DNA of 40,013 bases from Paracoccaceae bacterium (GCA_947476475.1 CANJQT010000025.1:1-40013), one strand, 5' to 3'; positions 17,601-25,915 are shown, numbered from the stretch's first letter. The notes: generated by a model not told the origin, from the letters alone. Translations and numbers: made by a program.

Positions 17601-18764
17601 ATGACCAGACCAGTCGACCAACGCCCTCTGCACGTGCTTGAAATGGGCACATGGCTGACTGTGGGCGGCATCGGTCGCCACATCCTGTCCCTGCGCGACT
17701 GGCTAAGGCTGCGCGGCCACAAGGTGACGCTGGCCGGATCGCCAGGCCCCTGGGTGAACGAAGCGAACGAGCCGGACTACCTCAACCTTGATATCCTCAG
17801 TGTCGGCCATCGCGGCGGGGCGCTGCCTTGGCGGCTGCTCGCTGTGGTCAGGGCCGCTCTGCGCCTGCGCCGTTGGCTGCGGGCCAATCCGGTCGATGTC
17901 ATCCACGCCCATGACAGCGCCCCGGCATTGGTCGCGGCCCTGGCCCGCCTCGGACTCGGCATCCCGCTGGTGGTCACCTACCACGGGTCGGAACCGGAAC
18001 GGATCAGGGGCTTTGGCCGTATCGCGCGGATGTGTGATCTGACCATCACCCCCAGCCACAGAAGTGCTGATGATCTGTCCCGCATCGGCCGGGTGCCGGC
18101 TGACCGGCTCAAGGTGATCGGCCTCGGCGTGCCACCCGCCCCCAACATTGGGCAAGGCGAAGTCGCCGCCCTGCGCCATCAGCTTCTGGCGGGCGGCGAC
18201 CGGCTGATCGTCACCATCGCGCGACTGACCCCGCAAAAGGGCATCGACATCCTGATTGACTGCGCGGCATCACTTCTGAAAGACCACCCGGGCTGGCGTT
18301 TTGTCATCGCAGGCGACGGGCCGGAAGAAGCCCACCTGAAGGAACTCGCCGCCCGCCGCAACCTGGACCCGGGGTTGTCCTTCATCGGCCGCACTTCTGC
18401 CCCCCACGCGCTTTTGCGCGCCGCCGACCTGTTCCTTCTCACCTCGCGCTGGGAAGCGCTGCCCTTCACCATTGTCGAGTCGTTTCAGGCAGGCACCCCC
18501 ACTGTCGCCACCGCCTGTTCCGGTGTGGTTGAACTGATCGACGATCAGGTCGGCCGCGTTGCGCCCGTGGGTGATCTGCCAGCCATCCGTGCTGCCGTCG
18601 AGGATGCTCTGGCCGACGAAAACCGCCGTCTGGCAATGGGCACGGCCGCCCTCGCCCGCGCGGCCGAGGATCGGTTCGATCCCGACTGGGTGCACCCGCA
18701 GTTCGAAGCGCTTTACCTGTCTCTGTCGCGCCCGGAGCCGCTGCCCGGTCAGCTGCCGCGATAG
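17601..18764 (+). CDS. Glycosyltransferase family 4 protein
   Basis: The protein is 387 aa with a GT-B fold. The ATG at 17601 is chosen for its AGGAA element; upstream in-frame sequence to 17442 lacks family features. The N-terminal domain has TWLTVGGIGRHILSLRDWL and DVIHAHDSAPALVAAL. The C-terminal domain has IVTIARLTPQKGIDILI, FVIAGDGPEEAHLKELA and the E-x7-E motif EALPFTIVE with SFQAGTPTVAT. It probably transfers a sugar in surface glycan synthesis. It may be controlled independently of the rfb genes. Its last 16 bp overlap the convergent uraH gene tail to tail. Confidence 0.88.
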   Translation: MTRPVDQRPLHVLEMGTWLTVGGIGRHILSLRDWLRLRGHKVTLAGSPGPWVNEANEPDYLNLDILSVGHRGGALPWRLLAVVRAALRLRRWLRANPVDVIHAHDSAPALVAALARLGLGIPLVVTYHGSEPERIRGFGRIARMCDLTITPSHRSADDLSRIGRVPADRLKVIGLGVPPAPNIGQGEVAALRHQLLAGGDRLIVTIARLTPQKGIDILIDCAASLLKDHPGWRFVIAGDGPEEAHLKELAARRNLDPGLSFIGRTSAPHALLRAADLFLLTSRWEALPFTIVESFQAGTPTVATACSGVVELIDDQVGRVAPVGDLPAIRAAVEDALADENRRLAMGTAALARAAEDRFDPDWVHPQFEALYLSLSRPEPLPGQLPR

Positions 18765-19108
18765 GTCGAAAAACCGAATGGCGAAAGCAGCAAAGGCACA
18801 TGGTAATGTGCCGCCTCATCCGAAATTCCAAATCGGATCGGAATCTGATCCAGGAAACGCGGGCTTTCGGGCGGCGTGCCGGTGGCATCCAGATAATCCC
18901 CGGCGAAGAACACCAGTTCATACTGGCCTGCTGCAAACGCCGCCTTAGGCAGGATCGGCGTATCGGTGCGGCCATCTGCATTGGTGACCATCTCGATGAT
19001 CTTTCGATGACTGTTTCCCGCAACCTTGTAGAGGGCTATTTTCAGCCCAGCCGCCGGGCATCCGCGCGCCGTATCCAGAACGTGGGTTGTCAGATATCCT
19101 TCGGCCAT
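18749..19108 (-). CDS. uraH: 5-hydroxyisourate hydrolase (transthyretin-like)
   Basis: The protein is 119 aa, the usual length. It starts with GYLTTHVLDTARGCPAAGL (conserved His and Asp of the active site), contains DGRTDTPIL, and ends with HYHVPLLLSPFGFSTYRGS, whose YRGS tail is the family signature. It hydrolyses 5-hydroxyisourate to OHCU, the step after urate oxidation. The ATG at 19108 is supported by GGGAGAG 7 bases upstream. It is divergent from the puuE-uraD fusion across a 148-bp control region, so the two are probably co-regulated. Its 3' end overlaps the GT4 gene by 16 bp. Confidence 0.95.
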   Translation of the reverse strand: MAEGYLTTHVLDTARGCPAAGLKIALYKVAGNSHRKIIEMVTNADGRTDTPILPKAAFAAGQYELVFFAGDYLDATGTPPESPRFLDQIPIRFGISDEAAHYHVPLLLSPFGFSTYRGS

Positions 19109-19256
19109 CACACTCTCCCTAACCTCTGTCGTATCATGCACGCAGCGGCACAAAATTGCGACCACGCCAAAAGCCGAAAGGACTTTCAGGATTTTGGTGA
19201 TAATCCATTACCCATCGGCGCACTATCAATAGTCTGTCCGCTTCCGGGAGGCCTGC
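19109..19256. promoter_or_regulatory. Divergent control region uraH / puuE with short inverted repeats
   Basis: The 148-bp intergenic segment has three short inverted repeats: GAAAG-GA-CTTTC (19176-19187), TAAT-CC-ATTA (19201-19210) and ACTAT-CA-ATAGT (19222-19233). All have two-base centres. They are plausible operator sites for a purine-responsive regulator, which is not encoded in the window. GGGAGG precedes the puuE ATG. Confidence 0.4.
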
Positions 19257-20672
19257 ATGAATCGTTATCCCCGCGACTTTCGTGGTCATGGCCCTAACCC
19301 ACCGGATGCCGCATGGCCCGGCGGGGCGAAGATTGCCGTCTCGCTCGTGCTCAACTACGAGGAAGGCGGCGAAAACAACCTTCTGCATGGCGACAAGCAA
19401 TCCGAGGCGTTCCTGTCCGACATCGCAGGGGCGGCTCCCTGGCCCGGCATGCGCCACTGGAACATGGAATCGATCTACGACTACGGCGCGCGCGCAGGCT
19501 TTTGGCGGCTGCACCGCCTGTTCACCACCATGGCTATCCCGGTCACGATCTACGGCGTGACTTCGGCCCTGGCCCGCAACCCTGAACAACTGGCGGCAAT
19601 GAAGGCTGCCGGCTGGGAAATCGCCTCCCACGGCCTCAAATGGGTCGATCACCGCGACATGCCCGAGGAAGAAGAGCGCGCCCAAATTGCCGAAAGCCTG
19701 CGCTTGCACACCGAAGTGGTGGGCGAACCCCCTCACGGCTGGTACACAGGGCGCTGCTCGATGAACACCGTGCGCCTGACCGCCGAAACCGGGCAACTCG
19801 ACTGGATCTCCGACACCTACGACGACGATCTGCCCTACTGGCTGGAAGTCGGCGCTCGCGATCAGCTTGTCATCCCCTATACGCTCGAAGCCAATGACAT
19901 GCGCTTTGCCACAGCACCGGGCTATATCGAAGGCGAGCAGTTCTTCACCTACCTGAAAGACAGCTTCGACACGCTTTATGCCGAAGGGCTCGAAGGCCGC
20001 GCCAAGATGTTCTCGATCGGCCTGCACTGCCGCCTGATCGGTCGCCCCGGCAAGATCGCGGGCCTGAAACGCTTCCTCGACTATGCGCGCGGGCACGAAG
20101 GTGTGTGGTTCCCGCGCCGCATGGACATTGCCCGCCATTGGGCCATCACCCACCCCCACAAGCGGTTCGAACGGCCCAGCCAGATGTCGCGCGCCCGATT
20201 TGTCGAGCGGTTCGGCGGCATTTTCGAACATTCCCCCTGGATCGCTGACCGCGCCTGGGATCTGGAACTTGGCCCCGCCCATGACAGCGCAGCTGGCCTG
20301 CACAACGCGCTCTGCCGCATCTTCCGCACTGCAACGGATCAGGAACGCCTTGGCGTCCTGACCGCCCACCCCGACCTTGCGGGCAAGCTGGCGGCCGCCA
20401 AACGCCTCACCCCGGACTCGACCGCCGAACAGGCCTCTGCCGCGCTCGACGCGCTGACCGATGCCGAGCGCGCGACGTTTCAGCGCCTCAACACCGACTA
20501 CGTCGCCAAACACGGCTTTCCGTTCATCATCGCCGTGCGCGACAATTCCAAGGCCTCGATCCTTGCCGCCTTTGAAACCCGCATCAGTAATGACACGGCA
20601 ACGGAATTCACCACCGCCTGCGCGCAGGTCGAACGCATCGCCGAACTTCGTCTGAAGGACATCCTGCCATGA
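19257..20672 (+). CDS. puuE-uraD: Fused allantoinase PuuE and OHCU decarboxylase UraD
   Basis: The protein is 471 aa with two enzymes in one chain. Residues 1 to about 305 are a PuuE-type (polysaccharide-deacetylase fold) allantoinase: RDFRGHGPNPPDAAWPGG, SLVLNYEEGGENN, ASHGLKWVDHRDM, MFSIGLHCRLIGRPGK. Residues from about 310 on are OHCU decarboxylase: FVERFGGIFEHSPWIADRAW with the catalytic His, LTAHPDLAGKLA, NTDYVAKHGFPFIIAV. Together they convert OHCU to (S)-allantoin and allantoin to allantoate, although the domain order is the reverse of the reaction order. The start follows GGGAGG, and the stop overlaps the next gene by 4 bp. Urate oxidase and allantoate amidohydrolase are absent from the window. 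Confidence 0.94.
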   Translation: MNRYPRDFRGHGPNPPDAAWPGGAKIAVSLVLNYEEGGENNLLHGDKQSEAFLSDIAGAAPWPGMRHWNMESIYDYGARAGFWRLHRLFTTMAIPVTIYGVTSALARNPEQLAAMKAAGWEIASHGLKWVDHRDMPEEEERAQIAESLRLHTEVVGEPPHGWYTGRCSMNTVRLTAETGQLDWISDTYDDDLPYWLEVGARDQLVIPYTLEANDMRFATAPGYIEGEQFFTYLKDSFDTLYAEGLEGRAKMFSIGLHCRLIGRPGKIAGLKRFLDYARGHEGVWFPRRMDIARHWAITHPHKRFERPSQMSRARFVERFGGIFEHSPWIADRAWDLELGPAHDSAAGLHNALCRIFRTATDQERLGVLTAHPDLAGKLAAAKRLTPDSTAEQASAALDALTDAERATFQRLNTDYVAKHGFPFIIAVRDNSKASILAAFETRISNDTATEFTTACAQVERIAELRLKDILP

Positions 20673-21505
20673 CCGGTTATTACGCCCCGAAAGGCGGTCT
20701 GCCCCCGCAGACCGCGCTCATGACCCAGCGCGCGGTTTTCACCGACGCCTACTGCTTCATCCCCAAGGGCTGCTTTTCGGATATCGTGACCAGTTCTCTG
20801 CCCGGCTGGACCGGCACGCGGCTGTGGCTGATTGCCCGCCCGATGTCGGGATTCTCGGAAACCTTCAGCCAGTATGTGATGGAGGTGGCCCCCGACGGCG
20901 GTTCCGATACGCCCGAACCCGAAGCGGGTGCCGAAGGGGTGATTTTCGTCACCGAAGGTGACATCTGGCTCTCGCTCGACGGCGAAGAACATGACCTCGG
21001 TCCGGGCGGCTATGCCTACATCCCGGCAGGCTGCGTCTGGAAGATCCACAACGGCAACGACGTGCCCGCCCGCTTCCACTGGGTGCGCAAACTCTACGAA
21101 CCGGCCCCCGGGATTGCCGCCCCCAACGCCTTCGTCACCTCCGACAAGGCCATCGCTCCCACACCGATGCCCGATACCGAAGGCCGTTGGGCCACCACCC
21201 GCTTCGCCGACCCCGAAGACCTCGCCCACGACATGCATGTGAATATCGTCACCTTCCAGCCGGGCGGCGTGATCCCGTTCGAGGAAACCCATGTGATGGA
21301 ACACGGGCTCTATGTCCTCGAAGGCAAGGCCGTCTACAAACTCAACCAGGACTGGGTCGAGGTCGAGGCCGGTGATTTCATGTGGCTGCGCGCGTACTGC
21401 CCGCAGGCCTGCTATGCCGCCGGTCCCAGCCCCTTCCGTTACCTCCTTTACAAGGACGTCAACCGTCACGCCCGCCTGCGCGGCACCGGTGCCTTCGGAC
21501 GGTGA
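20669..21505 (+). CDS. (S)-ureidoglycine aminohydrolase (bicupin)
   Basis: The protein is 278 aa with two cupin domains. The second cupin has the metal-binding set seen in characterised ureidoglycine aminohydrolases: ETHVMEH gives Glu, His and His with the known spacing, and the Gln follows in YCPQACY. The N-terminus (YYAPKGGLPPQTALMTQRAVFTDAY) and the GWTGTRLWLIARPMSGF segment are typical. It releases ammonia from ureidoglycine to give (S)-ureidoglycolate in the cytoplasm, using Mn2+ (family knowledge). It overlaps the puuE-uraD stop by 4 bp, so the two are coupled. Confidence 0.92.
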   Translation: MTGYYAPKGGLPPQTALMTQRAVFTDAYCFIPKGCFSDIVTSSLPGWTGTRLWLIARPMSGFSETFSQYVMEVAPDGGSDTPEPEAGAEGVIFVTEGDIWLSLDGEEHDLGPGGYAYIPAGCVWKIHNGNDVPARFHWVRKLYEPAPGIAAPNAFVTSDKAIAPTPMPDTEGRWATTRFADPEDLAHDMHVNIVTFQPGGVIPFEETHVMEHGLYVLEGKAVYKLNQDWVEVEAGDFMWLRAYCPQACYAAGPSPFRYLLYKDVNRHARLRGTGAFGR

Positions 21506-21519
21506 AGCACATCTTCTTC

Positions 21520-21561
21520 TTTTCAAAAATATCCCGGGGGTCCGGGGGCAGCGCCCCCGGC
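21520..21561 (+). repeat. GC-rich hairpin repeat, copy 1, before allA
   Basis: A TTTTCAAAAATAT lead is followed by CCCGGGGGT and then a hairpin with an 8-bp stem (21542-21549 with 21553-21560, CCGGGGGC) and a three-base loop. It matches the copy at 26980-27018 in layout and orientation. Such elements are frequent between genes in Rhodobacterales genomes (recalled knowledge). Its right flank merges into the GGAGGG ribosome-binding site of allA. Confidence 0.7.
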
Positions 21562-21578
21562 CTCCGCCCGGAGGGAAA

Positions 21579-22067
21579 ATGACCCAGACCATTCTCGCGC
21601 ACCCGCTTACCGCCGAAGCCTTCGCTCCATTCGGCGAGGTGCTCGAGGTTTCAGGCACCCCCGACCGGCTGATCAATGCGGGCAAATGCGGCCGCTTCCA
21701 CGACCGGGCGGTGCTTGATTTCGCCGATGCTCGCGCCGGGATCTCGATCTTCAAATCCGAAAGTTTTTCGCTGCCCTTCCGCCTGGAACTCGTCGAACGC
21801 CACCCCGAAGGAAGTCAGGCCTTCATCTGCATGACTGACGATCCCTTCCTTGTCGTCGCCGCCCCCGATCAGGGCGGCACCCCCGGCACATCTCTGGCCT
21901 TCACCACCAACGGGCGCCAGGCCGTCAACATCCGCCGCAACGTCTGGCACGGCGTGCTGACCCCCCTGTCCGGGCCCGGCCTTTTCGCCGTGGTCGACCG
22001 GATCGGCACTACCCGAAACCTCGAAGAATTCTGGTTTCCTGACCCTTTCATCGTGACTACCCCTTAA
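21579..22067 (+). CDS. allA: Ureidoglycolate lyase
   Basis: The protein is 162 aa, the usual family length. The ATG at 21579 is fixed by GGAGGG just upstream and by the family N-terminus (ILAHPLTAEAFAPFGEVLE). Further family motifs are SIFKSESFSLPFRLELVERHPEGSQAF and the metal-site region INIRRNVWHGVLTPL-like (NIRRNVWHGVLTPL), then VVDR. It splits (S)-ureidoglycolate into glyoxylate and urea, the last ureide step. It is separated from the upstream aminohydrolase gene by the hairpin repeat, which might alter its relative expression. Its glyoxylate is the substrate of the nearby bhc enzymes. Confidence 0.94.
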   Translation: MTQTILAHPLTAEAFAPFGEVLEVSGTPDRLINAGKCGRFHDRAVLDFADARAGISIFKSESFSLPFRLELVERHPEGSQAFICMTDDPFLVVAAPDQGGTPGTSLAFTTNGRQAVNIRRNVWHGVLTPLSGPGLFAVVDRIGTTRNLEEFWFPDPFIVTTP

Positions 22068-22152
22068 GACACCGCAAGGGGTCAACTAACCGGACTGCGC
22101 TCTTGGGGCAGTGCAGAGACGGCGCGAACAATAAGCCCCGAGGGAGAAAGAC

Positions 22153-23637
22153 ATGGACGAAAACAACCATGCGGTCGATGAAGTTCTGACGCCGCCCAAG
22201 CTGTTCACGCTTGGCCTACAACATGTGCTTGTGATGTACGCCGGCGCGATCGCCGTGCCGCTCATCATCGGGCGTGCGCTGAAGCTCGAACCAGCCGACG
22301 TGGCCTACCTGATCTCGGCCGACCTGTTTGCCTGCGGGATCGTAACCCTGATCCAGTCGCTGGGCGTCACCCAATGGTTTGGCATCCGCCTTCCGGTGAT
22401 GATGGGCGTGACCTTTGCCGCCGTCGGCCCGATGCTGGCAATCGCCGGGCAGAACCCCGGCGCTGACGGCGCGCGGATGATCTTCGGTTCGATCATCGCG
22501 GCAGGTATCATCGCCATGATCATCGCGCCGCTCGTCTCGCGCATGCTGCGCTTTTTCCCGCCCGTTGTGACCGGCACGATCATTTTGGTGATCGGCGTCA
22601 CGCTCATGCGGATCGGCATCAACTGGGTCTTCGGCAATCCTGTCGGCCCGACCGCGCCGCAGATCGTTGATCCCGCCCAGACCGACTGGCTGAAGGCCGT
22701 AACCGAAATGGCTGGCGCCGCCGGCAGCACAATTCCCCCCATCCCCGAAGGGCTGGCACTGGCGGCAAAGACCCCCAACCCGCTCTATGCGGCCCCGGGC
22801 AGCATTGCGCTTTCTGCTGTCGTGCTGGTGGCGATCCTGCTGATCGCGCGGTTCGGGCGCGGCTTTGTGGCCAATATTTCTGTCCTTTTGGGCATTCTCT
22901 TCGGTGGCCTTGTCGCCACGCTGATGGGAACCATGTCTTTCGCCAAGGTTGGCGAGGCCGCATGGTTCGGGCTGATTACGCCCTTCCACTTCGGTACGCC
23001 GATCTTTGATCCGGTGATGATTGTCACCATGGTTCTCGTGATGATCGTCGTGATGATCGAAAGCACCGGCATGTTCCTGGCGCTTGGCGATCTGACCGGC
23101 CGCAAGGTAACCCAGCCTATGCTTTCGGCAGGCCTCAGGACCGACGGCCTTGGCACTCTGATCGGCGGTATCTTCAACACCTTCCCCTACACCTCCTTCA
23201 GCCAGAACGTCGGCCTCGTCGGCGTCACCGGCATCAAGTCGCGTTTCGTCTGCGTTGCAGGCGGTGCGATCCTCATCGTCCTTGGCCTTGTGCCGAAGAT
23301 GGGCGCGCTGGTTGAATCGGTTCCGACTTCGGTGCTTGGCGGCGCCGGGCTTGTGATGTTTGGCATGGTGGCCGCGACCGGCATCCGCATTCTTGCGGCC
23401 GTCGACTTTGCCAAGAACCGCAACAACCTGTTCATCGTGGCCGTTTCGCTCGGGTTTGGCATGATCCCCTTGGTCGCGCCGAATTTCAAACAATGGCTGC
23501 CGCATGACATACACCCGCTGATTGACAGCGGCATCCTGTTGGCCACGATCGCGGCCGTCAGCCTGAACGCCATGTTCAACGGCGCCCATGGCTCCGCGTC
23601 CGATCTGAAGAACGCCGCCGCAAGCGGCGACATCTGA
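22153..23637 (+). CDS. NCS2-family purine/urate permease
   Basis: The protein is 494 aa with about 14 membrane segments. The nucleobase-cation-symporter-2 signature is clear: FTLGLQHVLVMYAGAIAVPLIIG in helix 1 and NTFPYTSFSQNVGLVGVTGIKSR in the substrate region. Another family element is VMIVVMIESTGMFLALGDLTGRK. The purine/urate branch (PucJ/UacT/XanP type) is inferred from the position after the ureide genes; uracil specificity is less likely. It sits 85 bp after allA with a GGGAG ribosome-binding site and ends at a strong terminator, closing the catabolic operon. Confidence 0.9.
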   Translation: MDENNHAVDEVLTPPKLFTLGLQHVLVMYAGAIAVPLIIGRALKLEPADVAYLISADLFACGIVTLIQSLGVTQWFGIRLPVMMGVTFAAVGPMLAIAGQNPGADGARMIFGSIIAAGIIAMIIAPLVSRMLRFFPPVVTGTIILVIGVTLMRIGINWVFGNPVGPTAPQIVDPAQTDWLKAVTEMAGAAGSTIPPIPEGLALAAKTPNPLYAAPGSIALSAVVLVAILLIARFGRGFVANISVLLGILFGGLVATLMGTMSFAKVGEAAWFGLITPFHFGTPIFDPVMIVTMVLVMIVVMIESTGMFLALGDLTGRKVTQPMLSAGLRTDGLGTLIGGIFNTFPYTSFSQNVGLVGVTGIKSRFVCVAGGAILIVLGLVPKMGALVESVPTSVLGGAGLVMFGMVAATGIRILAAVDFAKNRNNLFIVAVSLGFGMIPLVAPNFKQWLPHDIHPLIDSGILLATIAAVSLNAMFNGAHGSASDLKNAAASGDI

Positions 23638-23660
23638 AAGGCACCACCACCAGAAATCCA

Positions 23661-23696
23661 CCCCCGCGCCCAAGAAGGGGCGCGGGGGTTTTCTTT
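23661..23696 (+). terminator. Rho-independent terminator of the purine operon
   Basis: A perfect 11-bp GC stem (CCCCCGCGCCC with its complement at 23678-23688) closes a six-base loop and is followed by TTTTCTTT. It lies 23 bp after the permease stop. Confidence 0.88.
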
Positions 23697-23762
23697 GGCG
23701 GGCCACTGGCGCACCGCCGTCCGGTTCGATAGGTCATCGCCAAAGCGCGAGAGGACCAGCCC

Positions 23763-24287
23763 ATGACCACCTTAGCCAACCTGATCGCACGTTCAGGCGA
23801 CGCCTGCGAATTCTGCGGGGGTTCTGACCACCTTTCGCCCGCCGATGTTGCCCCTGAAAACGATGCCATCTACCTTTGCCCCACCTGCAGGTCTGACGAT
23901 GCCCCCGCAGCCCATTGGCGTTGCCTTGAAGGGGCGGCCTGGGCGCAAGAGCCCGCCGTTCAGGTCGCGGTATGGCGCAAACTTGGCGAAGTAGACGCGG
24001 CCTGGGCCACCGAGACCCGCGCAGCCATGCAGCTTTCGCCCGAGGCAGAGGCCTGGGTAAACCAACCCTCCGCGCTCACCCACCGCGACAGCAATGGCGC
24101 CGTTCTGGCACAGGGCGACACGGTCATCCTGATCAAGGATCTGGTCGTCAAGGGCGCGGGCTTCACCGCCAAACGCGGAACGGCTGTGCGCGGCATCAGC
24201 CTCGTGGCTGACAATGCGGCCCATATCGAAGGCCGCGTCGAAGGTCAGCGCATCGTCATCCTGACCGAGTTCTTGAAAAAGAAGTAA
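23763..24287 (+). CDS. PhnA/YjdM-family protein with zinc ribbon
   Basis: The protein is 174 aa. The N-terminus holds a CxxC pair (CEFCGG) and a second pair (CPTCR) forming a probable zinc ribbon. The C-terminus matches the YjdM/PhnA domain: DSNGAVLAQGDTVILIKDLVVKGAGFTAKRGT and EGRVEGQRIVILTEFLKK. The family was linked by name to alkylphosphonates, but its biochemical role is not settled. The ATG at 23763 has GAGAGGA about 9 bases upstream. Between the two domains lies a stretch of roughly 60 residues that varies within the family. No phosphonate genes are nearby. Confidence 0.85.
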   Translation: MTTLANLIARSGDACEFCGGSDHLSPADVAPENDAIYLCPTCRSDDAPAAHWRCLEGAAWAQEPAVQVAVWRKLGEVDAAWATETRAAMQLSPEAEAWVNQPSALTHRDSNGAVLAQGDTVILIKDLVVKGAGFTAKRGTAVRGISLVADNAAHIEGRVEGQRIVILTEFLKKK

Positions 24288-24301
24288 CAGCCCCAAACGA
24301 A

Positions 24302-24329
24302 AACGGGGAAGGCTTGCGCCTTCCCCGTT
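24302..24329. terminator. Bidirectional terminator between phnA-like gene and csp
   Basis: A perfect 12-bp stem (AACGGGGAAGGC with its complement) closes a TTGC loop between the convergent stops at 24287 and 24357. No long T-run follows on either strand. Confidence 0.7.
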
Positions 24330-24356
24330 CCGAAACTCAGGCTTAGGTCTGAAAAA

Positions 24357-24563
24357 TCAGGCCAGCGCGAGGTTGATCGCCGATTCACGACCATCACGGC
24401 CGGATTCGATGTCAAAGGTCACTGCCTGACCGTCGTCCAGACGCTGGATCCCAGCGCGTTCCATGGCCGAAACGTGAACGAACACGTCCTTACCGCCATT
24501 CGCCGGAGCGATGAAGCCGAAACCCTTGGTTGCATTGAACCATTTCACGGTGCCATTGGCCAT
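24357..24563 (-). CDS. Cold-shock protein (CspA family)
   Basis: The protein is 68 aa, a single cold-shock OB-fold. It carries RNP1 (KGFGFI) and RNP2 (VFVHV) with the surrounding aromatic residues (TVKWFN). It binds single-stranded RNA/DNA and probably acts as an RNA chaperone. A strong AAGGAG lies about 8 bases before the ATG. A hairpin sits directly upstream of that site in the 5' leader, which may tune translation with temperature (inference). Confidence 0.96.
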   Translation of the reverse strand: MANGTVKWFNATKGFGFIAPANGGKDVFVHVSAMERAGIQRLDDGQAVTFDIESGRDGRESAINLALA

Positions 24564-24583
24564 CGTGAGTACTCCTTTTAGAC

Positions 24584-24606
24584 GCCATCCGCGTTAATGC
24601 GATGGC
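24584..24606 (-). promoter_or_regulatory. Hairpin in the csp 5' leader
   Basis: GCCATCCGC (24584-24592) pairs with GCGATGGC (24599-24606) around a six-base loop, with one bulged base. In the csp transcript it lies just 5' of the AAGGAG site, in the position expected for a leader structure affecting ribosome access. Confidence 0.45.
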
Positions 24607-24864
24607 CTGGCTCAGTCACATCATGATCGAGAACTGAAGCCCAAAGGAGACAGAAGAATCGAGTGATACGTATTGCGCCCCAAGCACATGGGCCTGATTG
24701 CGACAAAACACAAGCTCTTAGCGAAAAGAATTATCGCCCCCGCCAACGCTTACCCCTTCATGGCACCGCCCGCGCGCTCCCATAATGCCCCGGTCGACAC
24801 CTTGATCCCGGGTTTCAGCCCGTTCGGCGGCGCACATGCAGAGCGCACCCTTGCGCCAAGGAAC

Positions 24865-24892
24865 TGCGCGGGGGCAAGCGCTTCCCCGCGCA
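24865..24892 (-). terminator. Candidate terminator after the GAPDH-like gene
   Basis: A 9-bp stem (TGCGCGGGG with CCCCGCGCA) closes a ten-base loop that itself contains AAGCGCTT. It lies about 45 bp after the GAPDH-like stop on the minus strand. No T-run is present, so the call is moderate. Confidence 0.4.
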
Positions 24893-24937
24893 ATCCGCAG
24901 CCGCCAGCAGCAACTGTGCAGGTCAGCCCCGCCCGCC

Positions 24938-25915
24938 TCAGCCCATCAGCCGCGCCACATCCAGCATGCGGTTGGAAAAACCCCATTCATTGTCATACCA
25001 GCCAAAGACCCGAACCAGCCCGCCCGCCGTCACCCGGGTTTCAGGCAATGCCATGACAATGCTTTCAGGTCGCGCCCGCAGATCGCTTGACACCAGCGGC
25101 CGGTCTGTCGCGCCGATCACCCCCCCGGCCGCCGCCAGCACTGCATTCACCGCTTCCCGCCCCGGTCTGTCCCGCAGCATCACCGTCAGATCCACCGCCG
25201 AAACGCTCGCCACCGGTACCCGCACCGCTGCACCTTCAATGCGCCCCGCCAGTTCCGGCAAAACCACGTCCAGCAGATTCTGCGCCGAAGTGGTGGTCGG
25301 CACCATCGAAAGGGCGGCGGCGCGCGACCGCGCGAAATCTGCCGCCGGTGCATCAACCGTGGGCTGGCTGCCCGTATAGCAATGGATGGTCGTCATCCAT
25401 CCCGTCGTTATCCCGAAAGCCCTGTCCAGCAGCCGCGCCAAAGGCGCGAGCGCATTGGTGGTGCAAGAGGCGTTCGACACCACCCGATGACCGGGCCGCA
25501 ATCCCCCCTCGTTCGCCCCCAGTACCACCGTGTAATCCGCGCTCAGCGCCGGGCCGGAAACCAACACCTTGCGCGCGCCCGCAGCCAGCCCCGCCTCGGC
25601 CACCGAACGGTTGCCGGCACGGCCCGTGCATTCCATCACGATGTCGATGTCACTCAGATCCAGCCCCGCCAGATCGCGCGCTCCGGTCAGCCGGATACGC
25701 CGCCCGTTCACGACCAGCGCGCCTTCCTCCAGCCGCACCTCGCCCCGGAACGGGCCAAAGGTGCTGTCATATTCGAACAGATAGGCCGCCATCTCGGGGC
25801 GCGCGATATCGTTGATCGCCACGATCTCGATATCCGTATGCCCGCCCGCCACCGCAGCGCGCAGCACGGACCGCCCGATGCGGCCAAAGCCGTTCACGGC
25901 AACACGCAGGCTCAT
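24938..25915 (-). CDS. Type I glyceraldehyde-3-phosphate dehydrogenase-like protein
   Basis: The protein is 325 aa. The ATG at 25915 is chosen over a GTG at 25924 because GGAG lies 8 bases upstream. It has NAD-binding VNGFGRIGRSVLR, AINDIARPEMAAYLFEYDSTFG, the catalytic VVSNASCTTNALAPLA with its Cys, the His-bearing TTIHCYTGSQPTVDAP and a WYDNEWGFSNRMLD end. The fold and active site are intact, but details depart from housekeeping Gap: SGPALSADYTVVLGAN, and the RVTAGGLVRVFGW stretch that recalls erythrose-4-phosphate dehydrogenase. It may be a second GAPDH, an E4P dehydrogenase feeding PLP synthesis, or specific to the cycle. It lies 85 bp after bhcD on the same strand, so it could be co-transcribed. 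Confidence 0.85.
   Translation of the reverse strand: MSLRVAVNGFGRIGRSVLRAAVAGGHTDIEIVAINDIARPEMAAYLFEYDSTFGPFRGEVRLEEGALVVNGRRIRLTGARDLAGLDLSDIDIVMECTGRAGNRSVAEAGLAAGARKVLVSGPALSADYTVVLGANEGGLRPGHRVVSNASCTTNALAPLARLLDRAFGITTGWMTTIHCYTGSQPTVDAPAADFARSRAAALSMVPTTTSAQNLLDVVLPELAGRIEGAAVRVPVASVSAVDLTVMLRDRPGREAVNAVLAAAGGVIGATDRPLVSSDLRARPESIVMALPETRVTAGGLVRVFGWYDNEWGFSNRMLDVARLMG

Larger units (their letters stand above)
24564..24937 (-). other. csp leader and promoter region; no gene seen
   Basis: This 374-bp stretch must contain the csp promoter and 5' leader on the minus strand, plus the 3' region of the GAPDH-like gene. Apart from the two hairpins listed separately I see no supported gene or clear promoter boxes. 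Confidence 0.5.

Noticed and set aside
22216-23706. Long open frame antisense to the NCS2 permease
   Set aside because: The translation is an Asp/His/Arg/Gln-rich shadow of a hydrophobic protein read backwards, and lacks any recognisable motif.
23763-24287. Phosphonoacetate hydrolase or phosphonate operon member
   Set aside because: The protein is the small zinc-ribbon YjdM type, and no phosphonate transport or C-P lyase genes are present.
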